A program made the translations under genes and the position numbers. From the NCBI GenBank assembly GCA_031283405.1, contig JAITBX010000053.1, forward strand, positions 1 to 11,583: a stretch of 11,583 nucleotides of DNA, read 5' to 3'. Source of the stretch: Burkholderiales bacterium. Lineage in GTDB: Bacteria; Pseudomonadota; Gammaproteobacteria; Burkholderiales; Casimicrobiaceae. How positions within the stretch are numbered: position 1 is the stretch's first letter; each line of letters starts with the position of its first letter. The notes below the pieces were generated by a model, which saw only the letters and a list, made by a program, of their open reading frames with translations, did no database searches and had not been told where the DNA came from. Shown one piece after another: positions 1-5,968 of the stretch.

Positions 1-219
1 CAACACTTCAAACAACATTCGCGCCGATCTGCCCGTGCGCCGTTCCAATCGCAACTGATCGAGAACCTCCCACATCGGCGCGCCGAGCAAGCGAATAACG
101 ATTTCACGATCCGACAGCGACGTGTAGTTGTACGGAATCTCGCGGAGCCGAGGCGTTGCCGACGGCGCGTCATCGTTCATGGCGGCGTCGATCGTGGTGG
201 TGAGCAGTGGTTCAGTCAT
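1..219 (-). CDS. DUF3683 / FAD-linked oxidase, N-terminal fragment (runs off left edge)
   Basis: The reverse strand from the ATG at 217-219 stays open for 73 codons to the window edge, so only the N-terminus is present. After a variable leader of about 23 residues comes the segment RLREIPYNYTSLSDREIVIR, then RTGRSARMLFEVL at the edge. From memory this matches the start of the roughly 1300-residue betaproteobacterial proteins that join a DUF3683 N-terminus to a GlcD-like FAD-binding oxidase and a GlpC-like Fe-S domain, usually annotated as D-lactate dehydrogenase-like. None of the catalytic domains lies in this window, so the reaction is inferred. No clear Shine-Dalgarno precedes the ATG; an internal ATG at codon 14 (178-180) is an alternative but cuts only unconserved leader. 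The gene is divergent from gloA with a 171-bp shared upstream region. Confidence 0.72.
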   Translation of the reverse strand, partial: MTEPLLTTTIDAAMNDDAPSATPRLREIPYNYTSLSDREIVIRLLGAPMWEVLDQLRLERRTGRSARMLFEVL

Positions 220-319
220 GGTGCGCAAAAATATTGCTGAACTTGTTATTTTACCGCAGCCGCGCTTTATCCGCATTCGGCGCGGGAGAGGCGTTACGTT
301 ATGTCGTGAAAGTTTTTTC

Positions 320-338
320 GGGCGGCAGGATGCCGCCC
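320..338. repeat. Perfect 8-bp hairpin in the divergent gloA / DUF3683 upstream region
   Basis: GGGCGGCA at 320-327 and TGCCGCCC at 331-338 form a perfect stem with a 3-base loop. On the plus strand it is preceded, not followed, by a T run (313-318), so it does not fit a rho-independent terminator in either direction. It could be a dispersed REP-like palindrome or an operator in the shared upstream region of the two divergent genes. Confidence 0.5.
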
Positions 339-390
339 CTGCGATACGTCGCCATTTTCAGGTATTCTTTGCTTTTTAGAAAGAAAAATC

Positions 391-783
391 ATGCGGATTT
401 TACACACAATGTTGCGCGTCGGCGATCTGGCGCGTTCACAAACGTTTTACACCGAAGTGTTGGGCATGCGAGTGCTGCGCACTGTTGACCGACCGGAGCA
501 AAAATATACGCTCGCCTATCTCGGTTACGGCGATGAGGCCGACGAGGCGACGCTGGAGTTGACTTACAACTACGGCGCCGATCGCTATGATCTCGGCAAC
601 GCTTACGGCCACATCGCCGTTGAAGTTGACAACGCCCAAGCCGCTTGCGACGCGGCGCGCGCTCAAGGCGCAAAAGTGGTGCGCGAAGCAGGGCCGGTCA
701 TGGGCGGCAAAACCATCATCGCGTTTCTCGAAGACCCCGACGGTTATAAAGTCGAATTGATCGAACGCGGCTCGCCGTATTGA
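391..783 (+). CDS. gloA: Lactoylglutathione lyase (glyoxalase I, Ni/Co type)
   Basis: This 130-residue protein isomerises the hemithioacetal of methylglyoxal and glutathione to S-D-lactoylglutathione in the cytoplasm, the first step of methylglyoxal detoxification. It is one VOC-superfamily unit with two beta-alpha-beta-beta-beta modules. The four metal ligands known from the E. coli enzyme are at identical positions: His5 (MRILHTMLRV), Glu56 (ATLELTYNYG), His74 (AYGHIAVEV) and Glu122 (GYKVELIERG). The family signature near residues 17-25 (SQTFYTEVLG) is intact, and the length matches the E. coli protein (135 residues), without the insert typical of Zn-type eukaryotic enzymes. The start ATG at 391 gives the canonical MRILHTMLRVGDL N-terminus; the ribosome site is weak (AGAAAG about 8 bases upstream). 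It is a single gene, divergent from the DUF3683 oxidase and convergent with the next gene. Confidence 0.96.
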   Translation: MRILHTMLRVGDLARSQTFYTEVLGMRVLRTVDRPEQKYTLAYLGYGDEADEATLELTYNYGADRYDLGNAYGHIAVEVDNAQAACDAARAQGAKVVREAGPVMGGKTIIAFLEDPDGYKVELIERGSPY

Positions 784-799
784 GTTGAAGAGTCACACA

Positions 800-818
800 G
801 GCGAGTTTAAAACCCGCC
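800..818. terminator. Imperfect inverted repeat between convergent gene ends (possible bidirectional terminator)
   Basis: GGCGAGTTT (800-808) and AAACCCGCC (810-818) are complementary except for one A/C mismatch, giving an AT-rich-centred palindrome between the gloA stop (781-783) and the stop of the convergent YcxB-like gene (820-822). No long T run follows on either strand and the loop is very tight, so termination activity is uncertain. The sequence also resembles common GC-rich intergenic palindromes. Confidence 0.35.
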
Positions 819-819
819 C

Positions 820-1317
820 CTACTTCGCCGCCCCAACATTCTGCGTCAACGCCGCCTTGAGTCGCGCCATGTCGAAACCTTGCGCGGCGACTGAACCCGG
901 CACGAGGTGAAACAGTCGCGGCATCTGGTAGATCAGCACATAGTCGTCGTTGCATCGCCACTTGAAAATGTTTTTCCACAAAAGCAAGGCGCTGCCGTCG
1001 GGCGCGGTGAATTGCACGCCTTCGTCGAGAAGGGCGACGGTAATCTCGTGATGAAGCATTTTGTTTTGCCGATAATTCCGGCGCAACGACAAGGGAAAGA
1101 TTATGAAGCGGAACACGAGGAGCACGACGGCCAGTCCGGCAAAGTCGCCGTACACTGAAGTCCAGTCGTGAGACATCACGCCCATGATCAAAATCCACCC
1201 TATCATGGCCGTTGCCACCACCGCCCATTGAAACGGCGCCGGTCGCGCATGAAGCGTGGTCGCGCGCACATAATCGCGTTCGGTGATGTGGTAGCGCGCT
1301 TGCATTGGCTCGGACAT
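820..1317 (-). CDS. YcxB-like small membrane protein
   Basis: The protein has 165 residues from the ATG at 1315-1317. An in-frame TTG six codons upstream would lengthen it, but AGGA at 1326-1329 is spaced 8 bases from the ATG and fits it best. It has a short cytoplasmic N-terminus (ITERDYVRAT), two membrane spans at about residues 29-48 and 58-77, a basic segment (LRRNYRQNK), and a soluble C-terminal domain of about 75 residues with the layout of the YcxB-like family: a W-x-x-I segment (LLLWKNIFKW) followed by YVLIYQMPRLFHLVPGSVA. The family has no established biochemical role. The gene begins 21 bp after the stop of the aroP-like permease and is probably translated from the same transcript, so a link to that transporter is possible but unproven. 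Confidence 0.8.
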   Translation of the reverse strand: MSEPMQARYHITERDYVRATTLHARPAPFQWAVVATAMIGWILIMGVMSHDWTSVYGDFAGLAVVLLVFRFIIFPLSLRRNYRQNKMLHHEITVALLDEGVQFTAPDGSALLLWKNIFKWRCNDDYVLIYQMPRLFHLVPGSVAAQGFDMARLKAALTQNVGAAK

Positions 1318-1325
1318 CGGTGGTT

Positions 1326-1329
1326 TCCT
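1326..1329 (-). promoter_or_regulatory. Ribosome binding site deciding the YcxB-like start
   Basis: The minus strand reads AAGGAA followed by CCACCG and the ATG at 1315-1317. The AGGA core sits 8 bases from this ATG and overlaps the upstream in-frame TTG, which would place the TTG inside the binding site and argues against it as start. Confidence 0.7.
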
Positions 1330-1338
1330 TTTCAAAAA

Positions 1339-2805
1339 TTATGTTTTCGCCGACGTGTTTGGCGCGGCTTTCGGTTTGAAGCGAAAACCGATGTACAACA
1401 GCAGCACCCAGAACGGAATGGCGATAACGGACATACTGATATTTTGCACCAGCATTTTGATTCCCGCCCACACTTCGCCGGCGGCAATTTTCTGATACGG
1501 TTCCATACCCGGCATCAGCATGATGATAACCAGAATGAAAACAACGAAAGCGAGACACAGATAATTTCCGACCGGATACCAAAGCGCCTTGAACGCCGTA
1601 ACGACGCCGTCGCGTTTCTGGGCGGCGCGGAATTTGAGATGCGCCAGACTGATCATCGCCCAGTTAATGACCAGCGCCGCGACAACCAGCGACATCAAAA
1701 TCGCCATCGCTTCTTCGGGAACCAGATAATTGACGGCCACGCAGATGAGCGTTGCCACCGACGACAGAAGCAACGCCACAATCGGAACGCCGCGGCGGTC
1801 TACTTTCATCAGCGCTTTCGGACCGTTGCCCTGAAGCGCCAGCCCGTAAAGCATCCGGCTGTTGCAGTAAACGCAACTGTTGTACACCGACAGCGCCGCC
1901 GTCAGAATCACGAGATTCAAAATATGCGCCGCGCTGTGAATACCAATTTGCGAAAAGATCAGCACGAACGGGCTATTGCTGTAATCGTTCCCGCCTTTGC
2001 CGATGATTTCGACCAGCGTGTTCCACGGATACAACGCCAGCAAAACGGTCAACGCGCCGATGTAAAAAATAAGAATACGGTAAAGCACTTGGTTGATCGC
2101 GCGCGGAATGGTTTTCGACGGATTGCTCGTTTCCGCCGCCGCGATGCCGACAAGCTCCAGTCCGCCAAACGAAAACATGATGATCGCCATCGCCATCAAC
2201 ATCCCGGAAAATCCCATCGGGAAAAAGCCGCCGTTTGCCCACAAGTTGCTGATCTTCGCCTGCTCGCCGCCGGTGCCGGTCAACAGCAAATAAGCGCCGA
2301 GCAAAATCATTCCGATCACCGCCGCCACTTTGATGATCGCAAACCAGAACTCCATCTCGCCGTACAAACGCACATTGGCGAGATTGATCGCGTTAATAAA
2401 CAGGAAGAACGCCGCGACGGAAACCCACGTCGGAATTTCCGGCCACCAGAATTGCACATAGATGCCGACCGCCGTCAGCTCGGACATGCTTACCAACACA
2501 TAGAGCGCCCAGTAATTCCAGCCCGAAAAGAAACCGGCGAAATCGCCCCAGTATTTGTGCGCGAAATGGCTGAACGATCCGGCAACCGGCTCATGCACAA
2601 TCATCTCGCCCAACTGCCGCATGATCAAAAAAGCGATGAGCCCGCCGATCGCGTAACCCAGCACCATCGACGGCCCGGCGGTTTTCATCACGCCCGCCGA
2701 GCCGAGGAACAAGCCGGTGCCGATCGCGCCGCCCAGCGCAATGAGTTGAATGTGCCGGTTTTTCAGCCCGCGTTGCAGTTGTCCGTAATGCCCCGTGTCC
2801 ATCAT
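1339..2805 (-). CDS. aroP: Aromatic amino acid permease (AroP/PheP-type, APC superfamily)
   Basis: This 488-residue inner-membrane proton symporter has 12 predicted spans and probably imports phenylalanine, tyrosine or tryptophan. The N-terminus (QRGLKNRHIQLIALGGAIGT, residues 11-30) contains the APC fold unwound-helix glycine motif. GEMEFWFAIIKV (149-160), FSFGGLELVGIAAAE (211-225) and NSCVYCNSRMLYGLA (309-323) follow. The last has AroP-type cysteines where PheP, as I recall it, has Gly and Ser. Compared with E. coli AroP (457 residues) it is about 30 residues longer, with extra residues in the loop near 262-277 and a larger insertion near 434-456 (EPYQKIAAGEVWAGIK) before the last span. Substrate choice within the AroP/PheP group cannot be settled from sequence. 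AAGGA (2810-2814) precedes two adjacent ATGs; the second (2800-2802) has the better spacing. The downstream YcxB-like gene follows after 21 bp. Confidence 0.93.
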   Translation of the reverse strand: MMDTGHYGQLQRGLKNRHIQLIALGGAIGTGLFLGSAGVMKTAGPSMVLGYAIGGLIAFLIMRQLGEMIVHEPVAGSFSHFAHKYWGDFAGFFSGWNYWALYVLVSMSELTAVGIYVQFWWPEIPTWVSVAAFFLFINAINLANVRLYGEMEFWFAIIKVAAVIGMILLGAYLLLTGTGGEQAKISNLWANGGFFPMGFSGMLMAMAIIMFSFGGLELVGIAAAETSNPSKTIPRAINQVLYRILIFYIGALTVLLALYPWNTLVEIIGKGGNDYSNSPFVLIFSQIGIHSAAHILNLVILTAALSVYNSCVYCNSRMLYGLALQGNGPKALMKVDRRGVPIVALLLSSVATLICVAVNYLVPEEAMAILMSLVVAALVINWAMISLAHLKFRAAQKRDGVVTAFKALWYPVGNYLCLAFVVFILVIIMLMPGMEPYQKIAAGEVWAGIKMLVQNISMSVIAIPFWVLLLYIGFRFKPKAAPNTSAKT

Positions 2806-2809
2806 GCTT

Positions 2810-2814
2810 TCCTT
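2810..2814 (-). promoter_or_regulatory. Ribosome binding site of aroP
   Basis: AAGGA on the minus strand lies 4 bases before the first ATG (2803-2805) and 7 bases before the adjacent second ATG (2800-2802). The second has more usual spacing, so the mature start may be one residue shorter. Confidence 0.6.
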
Positions 2815-2931
2815 ATAGGATGATTAGCGCACACTACAACAAGAAAGCGCGCGTGCCAAGCGCAAAACGCAGCAGGCATTGACCGTTATCAAGGCAGAGT
2901 CAGGAATCGGGGGCAAGGGTCAAAACGTGGA

Positions 2932-2948
2932 GGCGACCTGTGGTTGCC
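2932..2948. repeat. Small GC-rich hairpin
   Basis: GGCGACC (2932-2938) pairs with GGTTGCC (2942-2948), with one G-T wobble and a 3-base loop. It resembles the widespread intergenic palindromes of the GGGCGACC/GGTCGCCC type and lies just left of repeat copy A. No T run follows. Confidence 0.4.
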
Positions 2949-2957
2949 CGTAAGAGC

Positions 2958-3057
2958 GTAGGGCGGCAAGAGCGTAGCGGATAAGGCGAAGGCCGCCGCC
3001 ATCCGCCGATCAACAAAAACGGTGGATGACACCGCTTCGCGGCTTATCCACCCTACG
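2958..3057 (+). repeat. Dispersed palindromic repeat, copy A (direct partner at 5371-5455)
   Basis: The right part, 3001-3057, matches 5399-5455 at 54 of 57 positions. The element is two hairpins joined by the linker GATCAACAAAAAC. The right hairpin pairs GGTGGAT (3021-3027) with ATCCACC (3046-3052) around CCGC-ttc-GCGG. The left half is similar to the reverse complement of the right, so the ends form inverted repeats (GTAGGG on the left, CCCTAC on the right). Copy A has about 14 extra bases (GCAAGAGCGTAGCG) inside its left end. No coding capacity; MITE- or REP-like in form. Confidence 0.85.
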
Positions 3058-3191
3058 CCTTATACACTTGTGACCGCAGTGAATGTGGAGATAGGCAAAG
3101 AAGCAAAGCGCCTCTTCGCAAGCGCGAAATAAAATTTTGGTGCATACTTCGCCGGCATGATAACCTATGCGCTTAATCGGAAAATCGCGCC

Positions 3192-5348
3192 ATGAACCCC
3201 AACATCGAAGGCTTTGAAAACGCGCCGACGCCGTGCCGTCCTGATGCAATCACCGAATCTTCGCTGAAGCGGCTCAAGACTGTTGCCGTGATCTTGTTGA
3301 TGCTGGCGATGATTAGTGTGGCGTTGTCGTTTTGGATGTGGCAACGCCAAAGCCCGGAGCAGGGGCCGTGGGGCTTGGCGGTGTTGCCCGACGGACAAGT
3401 TTGGTTAAGCGTTGACGATGAACTCTGGCGACTGGATACGGAGGGGCATCTCCAGCGAAAAGTGAGCGCCGTCGAAGCCGGCTTGCCGGGCGCGGCGGCC
3501 ATTCTGATGCCGTATCCGGATGGTCACTTGGCGGCGTGGTCGCGCCGCGATTCCACGTTGTACTTGCTGACGGCGGACGATGCGCACTCCGTAGCGATCA
3601 TCACGCCGCAATGGCCGAGCGATCTCGCGCGCTACGGCAACGACAACATTCACTATGCTTTCGCGCCCGACGGGCGCATCGCCATTGCTGCCGCCAGCGG
3701 GTCGGTAGTAGCACTGTTCGATGCGCAGGGACGTTATCTGGCGCGCTCGCCGGCAGGAGCGTTTCACTTCACCAACGGTTTGTGGTGGGCGAACGGCTGG
3801 TGGTGCACCGACACCAATCGCTTTACGCTGGTGCAGTTGGACGACAAAAATTTGACCGAGACGCAGCGGGTAACGTTGAACGATCACGAGCGAGGCTGGC
3901 GTTTTCTAGGCTTGGCGGCAACATCGCGAGGCAAGGCCGACGAAGATCAGAATCCGCTGGGCGTAGTGGAACGCTTGGATAACGGGATGGTGTACGGCCA
4001 CATCGTCGATATTTTTCCCAGCGGAGATCAAAGCGCTTATCCCGTGCCGGAAAGCGAAAGCGCGCTGGAGGCTCGCGCTTTGGCCTGGCTGGGCGACACT
4101 CTGTTGGTGACGGATGGACAAGGTTTTGCCATTAGGCGTTACAGCGCCGATCGCAGCTTGTTGAGCGATTGGGGAGATGCTGCCGTGCAAGCGGAGTTGA
4201 CACAGCAGTACGCCCATGTCGAAAGCAGCCGCTTTTGGTATCGCATCTTTCTGACGAGCGCGATAGCGCTGTTCTTGTTGGGGCTGATCGTGGCGTTGCG
4301 ACAGCGGTATCTGGAGGCGCGCGCCAGGAAAGCTGAAGATTCTTCTGATGTTGCGGTATCGCCGGAGCAAATATCTGACATCGCGGGCAAGTTAAATCTG
4401 TCGAGCGATGAATTGATAGGGCAGCGCTTGCAAGTTCAATGGCCTCTCTTTTTGGTGATCCTGGTCACCATGTCGGCCACGTTTTATCTCACGCATCAAG
4501 CAAAGACAAGCGCCTCCGGCGATAAAACGCTATGGCTGATCGTCGCGGCGCTGGCGATAATGGTGCTGATGGGGGTGTGGGCGAGCCGTCGCATGTTTCG
4601 TGCCATGCGAAACGACGAGAGGTTCGCCAACACTCGCGCGCTCCAGCTGTTGAAGCGAACCGATTTTTTCTGGCCGCTGCGCCAACCGGACGAAATCCCG
4701 TGCGAAACCATGATGCTGGATCGCGCCAGTCTTTGGCTGGTGCTGACCAATCAGCGCTTGCTGATGTTTCGCACCAATGCTTTTGAGGCGCGCTTGCACC
4801 TCAGCCTGCCGCGCAGCGCGCTTCGCGGCGCGCAGTTCGTGCCGTCGAAACAAATGCCGTGGTGGAAACAAAAGATGTTTAGCGATGGCAGCTTGCGCTT
4901 TTTGCTGGCTGACGGCAGCGTTATTACCGGCATCGTCGGCTATGGTTGCGCGAATGTCGCGCAACGCATAACGGAGTTAATCACGCGAGCGCCGGTCAAG
5001 CTCGAAGGAGAAATGTTGGGAGAAATGCCGAAGGGAGAAAGGCTGAAAAAAGAAACGCTGAGGGAAACCCCGGCCAACCAGCGACGCGCGAGTTGGCAAG
5101 TGTTCGCGTCTTTTCTGATCCCCGGCTTGGGGCAATGGATGCAGAATCGTTTTGTTTTCGGCTTGCTGTTTTTCGTTATATGGCTTGCCATCGCGGGGAG
5201 GTTTGCTTACATTGTTTGGATCGCTTGGGCGCCCCGCAAGGAAGTTTTTGCGAGCGATTTTTGGCGCGCGGGGTTGACGCTGTTGATCGTTTGCTTGGCG
5301 GCGGCTTACGACGCTTGGCGAATGCGCGGCTCGCCTTCGCGGGAATAA
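3192..5348 (+). CDS. 718-residue membrane protein: NHL-like propeller, PH-like segment, PGLGQ tail
   Basis: I do not recognise a named family. Visible in order: a basic cytoplasmic N-terminus; a membrane anchor at about 28-50; an extracytoplasmic region of about 300 residues with NHL-like propeller repeats (GPWGLAVLPDGQVWLSVDD at 58-76, IHYAFAPDGRIAIAAASG at 153-170, LLVTDGQGFAIRRYSAD at 304-320); a second span at 349-369; a charged cytoplasmic linker; spans at 416-434 and 446-463; a bacterial PH-like segment at about 505-598 (LWLVLTNQRLLMFRT); a low-complexity Glu/Lys/Met stretch at 605-628; and a C-terminal membrane hairpin starting with the FLIPGLGQW motif (641-649), spans about 652-676 and 692-706. 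The ATG at 3192 is the first good start; its ribosome site is poor. No close neighbour shares its strand. Role unknown; a membrane-bound sensor or scaffold is inference only. Confidence 0.85.
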   Translation: MNPNIEGFENAPTPCRPDAITESSLKRLKTVAVILLMLAMISVALSFWMWQRQSPEQGPWGLAVLPDGQVWLSVDDELWRLDTEGHLQRKVSAVEAGLPGAAAILMPYPDGHLAAWSRRDSTLYLLTADDAHSVAIITPQWPSDLARYGNDNIHYAFAPDGRIAIAAASGSVVALFDAQGRYLARSPAGAFHFTNGLWWANGWWCTDTNRFTLVQLDDKNLTETQRVTLNDHERGWRFLGLAATSRGKADEDQNPLGVVERLDNGMVYGHIVDIFPSGDQSAYPVPESESALEARALAWLGDTLLVTDGQGFAIRRYSADRSLLSDWGDAAVQAELTQQYAHVESSRFWYRIFLTSAIALFLLGLIVALRQRYLEARARKAEDSSDVAVSPEQISDIAGKLNLSSDELIGQRLQVQWPLFLVILVTMSATFYLTHQAKTSASGDKTLWLIVAALAIMVLMGVWASRRMFRAMRNDERFANTRALQLLKRTDFFWPLRQPDEIPCETMMLDRASLWLVLTNQRLLMFRTNAFEARLHLSLPRSALRGAQFVPSKQMPWWKQKMFSDGSLRFLLADGSVITGIVGYGCANVAQRITELITRAPVKLEGEMLGEMPKGERLKKETLRETPANQRRASWQVFASFLIPGLGQWMQNRFVFGLLFFVIWLAIAGRFAYIVWIAWAPRKEVFASDFWRAGLTLLIVCLAAAYDAWRMRGSPSRE
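5007..5043 (+). repeat. Purine-rich in-frame tandem repeat within the 718-residue gene
   Basis: GGAGAAATG occurs at 5007-5015 and 5019-5027, and GGAGAAA recurs at 5034-5040. It is read in frame as GEM-L-GEM-PK-GER in the linker between the PH-like segment and the C-terminal membrane hairpin. The unit spacing of 12 and 15 bases keeps the frame, so length change by slippage would be tolerated. Confidence 0.6.
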
Positions 5349-5370
5349 CGGCAAGCGTAGCGCGTAGGGC

Positions 5371-5455
5371 GTAGGGCGGATAAAGGCCGAAGGCCGCCAT
5401 CCGCCGATCAACAAAAACGGGGGATGACGCCGCTTCGCGGCTTATCTACCCTACG
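5371..5455 (+). repeat. Dispersed palindromic repeat, copy B
   Basis: This is the cleaner copy, bounded by inverted ends GTAGGGCGGATAA (5371-5383) and TTATCTACCCTAC (5442-5454), with 12 of 13 positions complementary. GGCGGAT (5375-5381) pairs with ATCCGCC (5399-5405) in the left hairpin, and CCGC-ttc-GCGG forms the core of the right hairpin. The left flank carries a short tandem CGTAGGG (about 5363-5375). It begins about 20 bp after the stop of the 718-residue gene and has the same orientation as copy A. Confidence 0.85.
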
Positions 5456-5648
5456 ATACTGGAGTTTCAGCAAGCTCTATTTCACCGTCGGCTCTCCGAA
5501 GAATTTCCTTGTGGCGGGTTCCCTTGCCTTTTTCTTGGCGGCTTTCTATGTGATTCAGCGCCAACGTTTTCGTGAAATCGCCACGCTTGCCGCGCTTTGC
5601 TGGTCTGAGAGCAAGGAAGATCATAATCGCCCCTTGTCTCATGAATAG
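5424..5648 (+). pseudogene. Small membrane-protein remnant starting inside repeat copy B
   Basis: The frame from the ATG at 5424 to the TAG at 5646-5648 gives 74 residues. The first 12 (MTPLRGLSTLRY) are encoded by the repeat itself. From about 5460 the sequence looks protein-like: FSKLYFTVGSPKNF, then the hydrophobic span LVAGSLAFFLAAFYVI, then the basic QRQRFREIA and a polar tail. Codon third positions in this part are GC-biased as in the real genes nearby. The simplest reading is the 3' end of a membrane-protein gene whose 5' part was lost, with the repeat now at the breakpoint. There is no good ribosome site before the ATG. It could also be non-coding chance. I do not recognise the family. 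Confidence 0.3.
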
Positions 5649-5661
5649 CCCTTTTTCTAAA

Positions 5662-5771
5662 TTTCCTAAATAGCGCGTAGCGAGTGGATAGGTAAAGGCG
5701 CGCGACGTGACCGCGCTCATGTTTCTGCTCAGCGCCAAAGGCGCGTTTCCTGGCAGGGTGCTATTTAGAAA
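5662..5771. repeat. Possible 110-bp inverted-repeat-bounded element
   Basis: TTTCCTAAATAGC (5662-5674) and GCTATTTAGAAA (5760-5771) are complementary except for one unpaired C. The interior is GC-rich and contains smaller palindromes such as GCGCC-aaag-GCGC. The size and ends resemble a miniature non-autonomous element, but no clear target duplication is visible and only one copy is in the window. Confidence 0.35.
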
Positions 5772-5790
5772 GCTGCATATGTTGCGGGCT

Positions 5791-5823
5791 GGATTGTTTC
5801 GCCGCTTCGCTTCTCGCAATGAC
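5791..5823 (-). repeat. REP-like palindrome of the GTCATTGCGAG...CAATCC type
   Basis: On the minus strand the element begins GTCATTGCGAGAAGCGAAGC and ends GGCGAAACAATCC. This matches, from memory, a very common class of intergenic palindromes in many bacteria with GTCATTGCGAG at one end and CAATCC at the other. Confidence 0.6.
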
Positions 5824-5837
5824 AGAATGGAAAAGCC

Positions 5838-5916
5838 GTCATTCTGCGCGAAGTCGCAGAATCCAGAAAAGAGAGGCATAGATTCTGCGGCTCCGCTTCG
5901 CTTCGCGCAGAATGAC
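5838..5916. repeat. REP-like inverted repeat of the GTCATTCTGCG type
   Basis: GTCATTCTGCGCGAAG (5838-5853) and CTTCGCGCAGAATGAC (5901-5916) are a perfect 16-bp inverted repeat. Inside, TCGCAGAATC (5854-5863) and GATTCTGCGG (5881-5890) pair except at one position; the right side carries an extra CTCCGCTTCG. The whole folds into a long hairpin next to the hemY 3' end. Confidence 0.75.
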
Positions 5917-5968
5917 GAAGGAAGCGGTCTTTTGCCGCGAGCAAAACGTGAGCAGCCGCAGATCGCCT

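Larger units (their letters stand above)
2821..3191. other. 371-bp intergenic region between divergent aroP and the 718-residue gene
   Basis: No convincing gene is present. The stretch must contain the promoters of both divergent genes, but I found no strong sigma-70 pair. A TATAAG-like hexamer at the aroP end overlaps its ribosome site and is too close to the start to be convincing. The middle is occupied by a small hairpin (2932-2948) and copy A of a palindromic repeat (about 2958-3057). Confidence 0.6.
5349..5968. other. 620-bp repeat-rich junction between convergent gene ends
   Basis: No intact gene is supported here. It holds repeat copy B, a coding-like membrane-protein remnant, a possible 110-bp inverted-repeat element, and two REP-like palindromes just before the hemY stop. 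The plus-strand 718-residue gene ends at its left edge and the minus-strand hemY at its right, so the palindromes may also act as transcription barriers. No stem followed by a T run was found. Confidence 0.6.

Noticed and set aside
320..338. Rho-independent terminator in the gloA upstream region
   Set aside because: The stem is perfect, but the T run is on the wrong side for either strand, so it is listed only as a hairpin.
1168..2823. A 551-residue open frame on the plus strand opposite aroP
   Set aside because: It is Arg/His/Gln-rich with no recognisable domain and lies wholly over a strongly supported permease; it is a by-product of codon bias on the opposite strand.
2821..2945. Small RNA or tRNA upstream of aroP
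   Set aside because: No cloverleaf, no T-loop GTTCGA-type box and no terminator tail were seen.
3111..3135. Terminator or promoter just upstream of the 718-residue gene (TTCGC/GCGAA stem, TAAAAT hexamer)
   Set aside because: The stem is only 5 bp and the TAAAAT hexamer has no plausible -35 partner at the right distance.
5451..5879. A 142-residue minus-strand frame across the repeat-rich junction
   Set aside because: It reads through several palindromic repeats (for example the REP-like elements near 5791-5879), has no ribosome site, and shows no domain.
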